Shown piece by piece: positions 56,894 through 64,000 of a DNA stretch of 64,000 bases. The position numbers and the translations under genes are program-made. The notes beneath the pieces are model-generated. The model was given only the letters and a program-made list of their open reading frames with translations, did no database searches and was not told where the DNA came from. Origin of the DNA: Emergomyces orientalis (lineage: Eukaryota > Ascomycota > Eurotiomycetes > Onygenales > Ajellomycetaceae); contig MOWL01000067.1 in assembly GCA_002110485.1 (NCBI GenBank), positions 3,596,001 to 3,660,000 on the forward strand, read 5' to 3'. Numbering within the stretch: position 1 is the stretch's first letter; the number at the start of each line of letters is the position of its first letter.

Positions 56894-58633
56894 TGGATAT
56901 GCGCTTAGGCCGTCAGCACTTGGATAGGAGGGGAGCTTGGTTTTAGCCAATCGAGAGAGAGGAGCCAAAAATCAAAATCCTTTTAATTTGTGAAATAATA
57001 AAAACAGAGGTCCCTGATGTTAAGGGGTGCTCTAGAATAGATGATCGGATGTGGAAGTCGGTAGACAATGGAGAAGAATGTTTGACTCATGAGATAGGTA
57101 AATTTCATCTCGGGTTTGCCCAGGTATATATAACAATCAATGGTTATACAGGCATCGGATAATCGACAAAAAGGAAACTCCATTGCGTCAGGGGAAACGG
57201 AACGCAATGAAACAATATGGAGTTGAGACTTTACAATTGGAGCTTCCGTAAGCGCGGACATGATATTCGTCCGGAGGCCAGTTCCAACGTTATCAACAGG
57301 ACTGCTTTAACGTTATGGGGCATCAATCCTTGTCGTCGCGGCAATTCAGATTAGGCAGACCCATTCTTTCTCTTCATCTTTCTGGACCCACCAAACACAT
57401 TCAGAGAACGGGATCATACATCACCCTGATGCCGAGAGCTGTGGGGGAAGCTTTCACGAGCTCTCCATCTTCAGAACTGAAGTCATCCTAACGCTGGTTC
57501 CCTCACTTCCTCGCAGTGCTGGCCAACCAGTCCATCAATCCATGGGTAACTATTAACCCGAGATAGATTTGTTCATCAATGACAAAGGGGTTTTGTCAGA
57601 GCGGATAAACCAAATGAGTCCCCCGTCCAGAATCCCCTAAATGTAGCCGCACAATATCTCGATTCGTAGCAGTGGGCCGAAATCACCAGGGCACAACCCA
57701 ACTGGTGCATTCAATCATCCGTGTCCAGCTGGCCACCTGGCTAAGCTGGCCCACGTTGTTCAACCAGACGATTTGGCCTCGTATCCGGAAAACGCCTGTC
57801 ATGCTAGCCGAAAACCAGACCACTGCGATACATGGGTGCCAGAGAGATCTGATAACAAAGCCGCGACTGATCTTTTCGCCAACACGGGGACATTTGGTTG
57901 GCCCGACCACGGGGGATTGGTTGGAAACCGAGCTTAGTCAACACGGTTATCGAGTTGTGCCGAACCCCCCTGCGGCTCAATATTCGTCCGATTTCGCCAT
58001 CAAAGATGTCGATGAGGACAGGACAACTTCACCATTGATGTCATCTGCGTCCAATTTTTAAATCCATGCAGCAGCTGGATTACTTACGCCCTTTGGCCAG
58101 ATTCCGATAATAAACATAACGTCACTGATACATACAACCTCACCCTTCTGTTCAGAAATCGGGAAGAAAAATAAACACCTATCAGATTAACAACCTTATT
58201 GTTGGCATACTGTCTCTCTGCTAGGCCACGTGACCTCTCAGCCACTACAGATAGCCACCCACTAGCTAGTTCTTTCAACAATTAACCTCTCAACATTTAT
58301 TGACTAATGTATCTAGTGATGTTCTTGGGGGATACCAAAACTGCAATTATTAACACAGGCCTAAAAATGTCAGAGATCTAATGCAACAGGAATGGAAAAA
58401 GAAAAGAAAGACATCTATTTATCAGTATTCGCTCAATCAAGCCTTTGAAATAAATATTTCCGTATCTTTTTCTTCCACTGCAGTATCAACCAACATATAT
58501 CTCTTGAATATCTTCTCGTGGCATATTCAATATAAATGCAAAATCGCTCTATCACTCTTTGCAAATCTTCACAGCAGAATGAAATCTAAATCAAAATAAA
58601 TCTAAATCAAGAGTAAATAAACATGTCTTCTCA

Positions 58634-58680
58634 TTATCATCATCATCATCATCATCATCTTCATCTTCTTCTTCTTCTTT
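58634..58680 (+). repeat. CAT then CTT trinucleotide microsatellite
   Basis: About nine CAT/ATC units followed by a run of CTT/TTC units in AT-rich intergenic DNA. Confidence 0.85.
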
Positions 58681-58969
58681 CTCTTCAAGTGATAAAAGAA
58701 ACTTTCAAGGCTCATGTATGTATCTATCAAAACCTGTCCGCCTGAATTCCATATACAAACAAACACATACCTAAACATGTATCACTTAGAAAGCTTGAAT
58801 AATAATATAACAACACAACTATTTCTGTACTATAATTTCTTTAGCTTAGAAAGTCTTTTATACCCTTTAAACAATGAATATACAGTACACTAATCATGCC
58901 TTTGATTGTTAGTCATATATTACAACTCTTGCCAAAAAAAATTAAAAAATTCCTAAATATTGTACCCTA

Positions 58970-59078
58970 CACTGACTACTTCGCCATAAATTTAAATTCT
59001 TTTTGCAAGTCAAAAAATGGCCTAGTTTGCCGTCAAACTGACTTGTGAAAAGAGCTTCAAATGTACAGCAAGACACTG
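58970..59078. mobile_element. MITE-like inverted-repeat element, copy B
   Basis: A 109-bp element sharing the core GGCCTAGT..GTCAAACTGACTTG..GAAAA and the CACTG end with copy A at 17576-17675. Its halves form an imperfect inverted repeat (ATTTAAATTC..GCAAGTCA against TGACTTGTG..CTTCAAAT). It is flanked on both sides by TA (58968-58969 and 59079-59080), the target duplication expected for Tc1/mariner-type insertion. The left end reads CACTGA where CAGTG would be expected. No coding capacity. Confidence 0.62.
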
Positions 59079-60272
59079 TAGAGGTAAAAGAAAAACAAAA
59101 AGAAAGAATAAATTGCAATAAAATACTAATATAAAATAAACATACGCTAAAAAGTTGTTGATACTGTGTGGTGTATATATATATGTAGAATATAAGAGAA
59201 AGAACAGCAGTATAGCAATAAAGAGACAGGTAGAACCAAATAGTACAAATGTGAAACAAATAGGCAGATGCAACAAACAATGAACCAAAGATAAGAAAAG
59301 CAAAATAGAAGAAGAGATATTGAATTGCATTTTGGTGTTGAGTAGATAGATAGAGAATAGAGAGTAAAAAGGTAAGTAAAGAAGTAGTCCCATTCAGATC
59401 AGAAGTTTGTTTGTTTTCTCTTTTCTTCTTCTTTTCTTTGCTCACAACTTCTTTTGTCCCCCCCTTTCCCCTTTCCGTCCCCTTCAATTTCTCCACCTCA
59501 TTCCGTTTTCCTTTCCTTTCCGCCATTTCTGATCCGTCTGGAAGAAATAAAAATTAAATAAAAACAAATGAAAGACGATGATAATGAATAATAATATAAA
59601 ATAAGCCTGTGTTGTTGTGCGTGTGGTGCCATTTCTCCTCTTATTTCTTCTCCCCTCTCTTCTCTTCACTTGATTCCTCGTGAGTGGAAATATGGCGACG
59701 AAGCGGGGGGTGACACGACCAGAAGCCGCTCCCGCTATTACCATGAGCGTGGAGAAGTCGGGTGGGATGAATGGTCAAGAAGGATATGAAAATCGTCTTC
59801 TTTCAATTTTTTTTTAGCCCAGCCTTGAAATAAGATCTTGAGAATCGATCATCTGCTCATCCCTTTCAGTTTCATTTTCCTTTTCCTTTGTCTTTAATGG
59901 CCCCCTGTAAAGACGTGAGGAGGAGAAGTGAGTAGGGGTTAAAAAAAAAAAAAAAAAAGGAAAAGAATGTTTGTTCGCATCCCTTTCCAGCTTATTTATA
60001 TAATAATTAAAATCAATTTTTTCTTCCAAAAGAAAACATACACAGCGAATAAGATAGAAACAGGAACAAGTTCAAAACGAAGTAGGAAGAGAAGAGAAAA
60101 AAGAAGCAAAAAAACTCCCAATAACATCTCCTCTAAACCATGCAACCAGGGTTTTGGGTAAAACCTCTCCTTTCATTTCTCTTTCAATTGGTTCGGGGGT
60201 AATCTTGACAAAGAAAAAAAAAGAAACAAAACAAAAGGGGTGGGTGCAGGGAACAATGAAGTGTTACATCAT

Positions 60273-62185
60273 TTAAAAGAGATCACCGCAGCCCCAGAAT
60301 TGTTCAACACCAAGGGCACCGGGATTTTTCCAGAGATCATTGGAGAAGGAGAAGAACACGGACTTGGATCCTACTTCACTGATGATGGACTTGATGGCAG
60401 CAGTCTGAGCCGCCTTGGAAGCGATGGCCTTTCCGTTGTTGGAACCGCCACTGGGCCAGCCAGTCTCCAAGTTGATGACATCCTTGCCTGGGCATATGTC
60501 TCCAAGGATCTTCATCTGGTTCTTGATGAAGCTACCGCACTCAGAGGCGACGACATTGGGATTGAAAAAGCAGTGGATGTTGGCGCCGATGACGTCGATG
60601 TGCTCGCAGAAGCGCTTACCGGATTCGAGCCACTTGTTCAGGGGCTCAGTGGTGGTGATTGGGCCGTTGTAGCCGGCACCTCTCAAGGTGCGCTTGGCGT
60701 AGTCGAGGAGGCCAACGAGGGAGTCTGCGTTGGCGGTACCTTGATGGAGAGCCTCGTTACCTACGACGATCAGGTCGACCATGTCGAACTTGCCCCATGC
60801 GACGATGTCCTGGACCTGCGACTCAGCCTCTTTAATGCCCTTGTTGGAGACGAAAACACCGAGGATCAGATCGAGGCCGTTCAGTTTGCAAGCGTTACCA
60901 ATGTTCTTGAGGCTGTCGCAATCGGTGCCATAGACACGGACAGTTTTGAATCCCTTGAGCTTGATGAGGGCGATATCAGCAGCGACAGCAACAGGGCCCT
61001 TGCACTCTCCACCGTCGGTGTACGGAGAGTAAGTCATACCCCATTTCTCACCACCACCGAGAGTTGGAGTCTTCGGCTTAGGGGCCTGGGGAGTCTTCTG
61101 TTTGGCTGGGGGAGGTGCTGGCTTGGGAGCAGACGTAGGGTAAGGGGCGGGGGCAGGGTGATTTCCGGTTGGGGCGGGGCAGACGTAGACGTAGTTGGTT
61201 TCAGTGGCAGTCACAGTCTGGGCGGGTTGAGTGTAGGTTCCAGTGGTATACGTGGCAGGGGTGGGGTAGACAAGGACGGTGCTCGCGGGAACACTGGTGG
61301 TTGAAGGAGCGATGGTATAGGTACCAGGGGTGGGGCAGACATAGGTGGTCTGCTCAATGACGCTGGTGACAGTCTCGCCGGTGGGTTTGACAACGGCAAC
61401 ATCGCAAGTGACAGTGGTTGCGACAGTCACGACGGTAGTAACACCACCATAGGTATGCTCACCAGGAGAGACAGAGGTGCTGGTGGCAGCGCAGACAGTG
61501 GTCTCCCTGGTCACAATGATAGTCGTTTCTGGGATGGTATAGGTTCCTGGTGTCGGGAACACAGTGACTATAGGAGTAGGAAGCGTGGCTTCAGGGGTGA
61601 CCACGACGGTCTTGGTCGTGGTGCTGGTTGACTTGATGGTGGTTGTTTTCTCCTCAACCACTGAATTGAGTATTTGTCAGCCGTCAATTCCAACGCGATG
61701 TGGTATCTGAATATCAACAGCATCTAGACCTATCTAGTCATCTCCCCCTTTTTTTTTTGTTTGGATCATATTTTCAGTCCATTACTGCCTTCATTCCCTA
61801 CTCCCTATTTCCCTTGATGCAAATTGGTAAGAATTGAATGTCACTTACAACTTGGCTCTCCGTAATAAGTGATGACCTTTGTAATGCAACCACAGTTTTC
61901 ATCATCATCGTCGTGGCCGGGGCTGTCTGTGGGGATAGGCGACACATCGCTAGGGATAGATGACGCTTCATAGCTAGGAGCCACCCGGGTGCTGGTGCTA
62001 GGGATGGGCGAAACCTCGTAGCCACCGGTGGGTGTAGGGGAAGCCTCATAGGTGCTGTCACTGGGCATTGGGGAAGCCTCATAAGCACGTCGCTGATGGA
62101 AAGCATTGTGCTGTTGATGGCCTACATGGGCCAGAGCCGAGCCAGCGACAGCCGCCGCGGCGGAAAAGAAGAGTGCTCCCTTCAT
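60273..62185 (-). CDS. GH17 cell-wall glucanase/glucosidase, BtgE-like, two exons
   Basis: Encodes about 574 residues of a secreted enzyme acting on beta-1,3-glucan in the cell wall. Exon 1 (62185-61849) carries a signal peptide (GALFFSAAAAVAGSALA), a His-rich stretch, imperfect YEASPxP repeats, and CGCITKVITYYGEPS. The 188-bp intron (61848-61661) has GTAAGT and a TTCAG acceptor. Exon 2 (61660-60273) has a Thr-rich linker with repeated PTPGTYTI units, a Pro/Lys segment, and then the GH17 domain. The likely catalytic residues are Glu415 (acid/base, VVGNEALHQG) and Glu511 (nucleophile, LETGWPSGG). Architecture matches Aspergillus BtgE and yeast Scw11. The C-terminus has no obvious GPI signal, so attachment may be through the N-terminal region. 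It is read antisense to a long spurious frame. Confidence 0.92.
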
Positions 62186-62983
62186 AGCGTCACAGTCAAA
62201 ACTGGGTTATTCTGATATCGCGAGACGGGTAGACTTTTTTTTGGGGGGGGGGTGTGTTCTGTGGATGAGGTGGGGATCTTGGCTTCGTGAAGAATGAATG
62301 CCCGCTGAAGGAGTGAAGCGGTGGTCAGTGAAAGACGGGGTGTGAAGTCGTCGAAAAACAAGAAAGGAACGGTGATGCGGAGGGGGGAGGTCGCAAAGCC
62401 TTAAGAAGAGACGAGAAGAAGAAGAAGAAGAAAAGAGAGAGCGAGAGAGAAAAGAAGAGGAAGACGAACAAGACGACAGGGGAAAAGGGGGGGGGCAGGG
62501 CCAGTCCAGCGGGAAATGAGTACGGGCTAGTATAGCCACGCTAGTACGAGGAGACAGTACATACAGGATATTGGTATTATTGGCATTCATTTCCATCCCG
62601 CCAATTATGGGCCATCGCTACGTCGGCAGATAGCCTGTTGCTAGAGTAAGTCCAGGGGAGTGGCCTGGAGAGAGAGCAATTTCATCAACTCCATCAGTAT
62701 TAATTTCTTGTTCTCGAATTTCTCAGTCAACTCTACAGGATAATGCAAAAGAAAACAAGAAACCAAAAACAAGATCTGGAAACGGGGAAACAAAACAAAT
62801 ACCTAGATATATACATCCCCCAAACAGAAGTCCAAAACGATGATAATAATACTACGGAGTACACCGTTGTTCAATACCAACCCGTTGTTAGTTGGGTGAG
62901 TGACCATTAACTATATTATTTATTATTTGTAAACATGGTCCAGTCCAGCGCTCTTCCTCCCGAGTCCCCGCCCCAGCTAAGCT

Positions 62984-63019
62984 AAATTACCCAAATTACC
63001 CAAATTACCCAAATTACCC
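62984..63019 (+). repeat. Four tandem copies of AAATTACCC
   Basis: Perfect 9-bp unit repeated four times, about 800 bp upstream of the GH17 start. Period and perfect match suggest recent slippage; a factor-binding role is possible. Confidence 0.85.
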
Positions 63020-63291
63020 ACATTTTACCAGATCCAACCCGCCAAGAAACTGCCAGGTCCCCTCTGCCGCTGATTGGAGGCTTGACAAGCGTTTTGATTC
63101 ACCTGGGCAGGCACAATCCCGCCCCAGCCCAGCCAGCAAGCCCTAATCTAGGCAGTCAGCCAGTCAGCGTGTCAGCCACCCACACCCTCAATCTCCACGA
63201 AAAAATCCCCCCCCAAAGACACACAGTACAATACAGTACAGTACAGCACATACATACGGAATCTTGGGCGGTTGACACTGACACCTGATTG

Positions 63292-63300
<9 letters not shown>

Positions 63301-63342
<42 letters not shown>
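63301..63342 (+). repeat. (TC)21 microsatellite
   Basis: Uninterrupted TC dinucleotide run, preceded by a less regular CT stretch. Confidence 0.9.
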
Positions 63343-63347
<5 letters not shown>

Positions 63348-63637
63348 CAACAATATTATTTAATTCCAGATTCCAGTTTGTCCGGCGCCCAACAAGTTCT
63401 ACGTTGCTGGCATTCTTTCTTTAATAAAAAAAACCCCCTGCCTATTTACTCCCGTCCAGCACAGACGTTGCTTCCACATGCATCATGGACAATAATGGTG
63501 ATGGTCTCATGGATGACAACTCTCGCCCAGAACGCCACCGCCCCTCTTTGGCGCCCTGACCCCCCTGGGCCTTCAAGGGGCCCTTGGGCAAAAGGATCAA
63601 AATATCTTATTCGGCGTTCAAGGAAATGGGTTCAAAG

Positions 63638-63676
63638 GAAGAAGAAGAAGAAGAAGAAGAAGAAGAAGAAGAAGAA
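63638..63676 (+). repeat. (GAA)13 microsatellite
   Basis: Thirteen GAA units in purine-rich sequence. Confidence 0.9.
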
Positions 63677-63787
63677 AAGGTTGGAAATGTTAATTTTCTA
63701 CAGCAGGAATCGGTAATTATAAGTTAGAGCAGCCATCCAGAAAACTTTTGTTTTTTGATGACCTGCCACAGGGATGGCTGTCAATCC

Positions 63788-63807
63788 AAAAAAAAAAAAA
63801 AAAAAAA
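63788..63807 (+). repeat. A20 homopolymer
   Basis: Run of 20 A residues. Confidence 0.8.
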
Positions 63808-63986
63808 CAAAGTCTGACTGATCAAACCCAATCTCTCCTCATGCATGGAATACAGATTTAATCTCAGCTTGTAATGCCAGATACAATGAGTTTGTGCAGA
63901 TGCCCGTTTTAACTGTCTTGCTGACAGCACACATTGCATTATATGAAGTATTTCTTGAAGTACTTGTACTTACTGTACCTGTGCAT

Positions 63987-64000
63987 GTACAGTACAGTAC
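63987..64000 (+). repeat. GTACAGTACAGTAC overlapping palindromes at the window edge
   Basis: Two overlapping GTACAGTAC units finish the window; the same palindrome recurs at 1231, 45917, 47701 and 63236, and as GTACTGTAC at 5501. Confidence 0.7.

Larger units (their letters stand above)
56894..60272. other. 3.4-kb intergenic region with MITE copy B and microsatellites
   Basis: No gene supported. A 129-codon frame at 57672 starts with GTG and a 194-codon A/T-rich frame at 58942-59526 is composition-driven. Contents: CACGTGAC at 58227-58234, a CAT/CTT microsatellite at 58634-58680 and the MITE-like element at 58970-59078. Confidence 0.55.
62186..64000. other. Microsatellite-rich region upstream of the GH17 gene
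   Basis: No gene seen. The promoter and leader of the GH17 gene should lie here. Four 9-bp AAATTACCC repeats, (TC)21, (GAA)13, an A20 run and GTACAGTAC palindromes (63236-63244 and 63987-64000) occur within 1.1 kb. Frames on either strand are low-complexity. Confidence 0.6.

Noticed and set aside
57672..58061. 129-codon plus-strand frame
   Set aside because: It starts with GTG and shows no domain or nearby splice signals.
58942..59526. 194-codon minus-strand open frame
   Set aside because: The composition is driven by A/T-rich DNA, it overlaps the MITE-like element, and no domain or splice structure is present.
60240..61304. 354-codon plus-strand frame antisense to the GH17 gene
   Set aside because: It mirrors the GH17 coding strand, starts with no ATG and encodes no known domain; long antisense frames are expected opposite GC-biased codons.

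Overview
The window comes from a filamentous ascomycete. Its genes are interrupted by short spliceosomal introns (about 50-190 bp) with GTAAGT/GTATGT-type donors, CTAAC-type branch sites and YAG acceptors, and several starts have good Kozak contexts. The gene families present (class IV chitin synthase, BtgE-type GH17 glucanase, RTA1 protein, WGR-PARP, myo-inositol oxygenase, fungal DHA14 transporters) and long, microsatellite-rich intergenic DNA fit Eurotiomycetes, probably Onygenales. That placement is my inference. I saw no tRNA, rRNA, CRISPR array or autonomous transposon gene.

Layout. 0-11 kb: the 5' part of an OPT oligopeptide transporter (-), a DUF885 metallopeptidase-like protein (+), myo-inositol oxygenase (+) and an RTA1-type membrane protein (-). 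13-19 kb: a GFA/CENP-V zinc protein (+), two small hydrophilic disordered proteins facing each other (+ and -; one split over three short exons), and a small conserved membrane-associated protein (+). 20-31 kb: a SYLF (Ysc84-like) protein (+), a five-exon BRCT-WGR-PARP ADP-ribosyltransferase (+) and a large WD40 protein (-) whose single intron appears to be GC-AG. 34-40 kb: a fasciclin-domain, probably GPI-anchored protein (-) and a six-exon VBA/Fnx1-type MFS transporter (+). 41-53 kb: a class IV chitin synthase (-) and a Sel1-repeat Skt5/Chs4-type chitin synthase activator (+), divergent across a 5.6-kb gene-free region. 55-62 kb: a DHA14 MFS efflux pump (-) and a BtgE-like GH17 cell-wall glucanase (-).

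Several genes share a cell-surface theme: chitin synthase IV with its likely activator, the GH17 glucanase, the fasciclin protein, and perhaps RTA1. In yeast, Chs3 (the class IV relative) needs Chs4/Skt5 for activity, so the divergent pair probably encodes an enzyme and its regulator. The rest look like ordinary housekeeping or transport genes and not a biosynthetic cluster.

The least expected non-coding structure is a two-copy, roughly 100-bp inverted-repeat element at 17.6 kb and 59.0 kb that looks like a Tc1/mariner-type MITE. Gene models were assembled by hand from open frames, splice signals and protein continuity; exon borders with weaker support are flagged in the entries.
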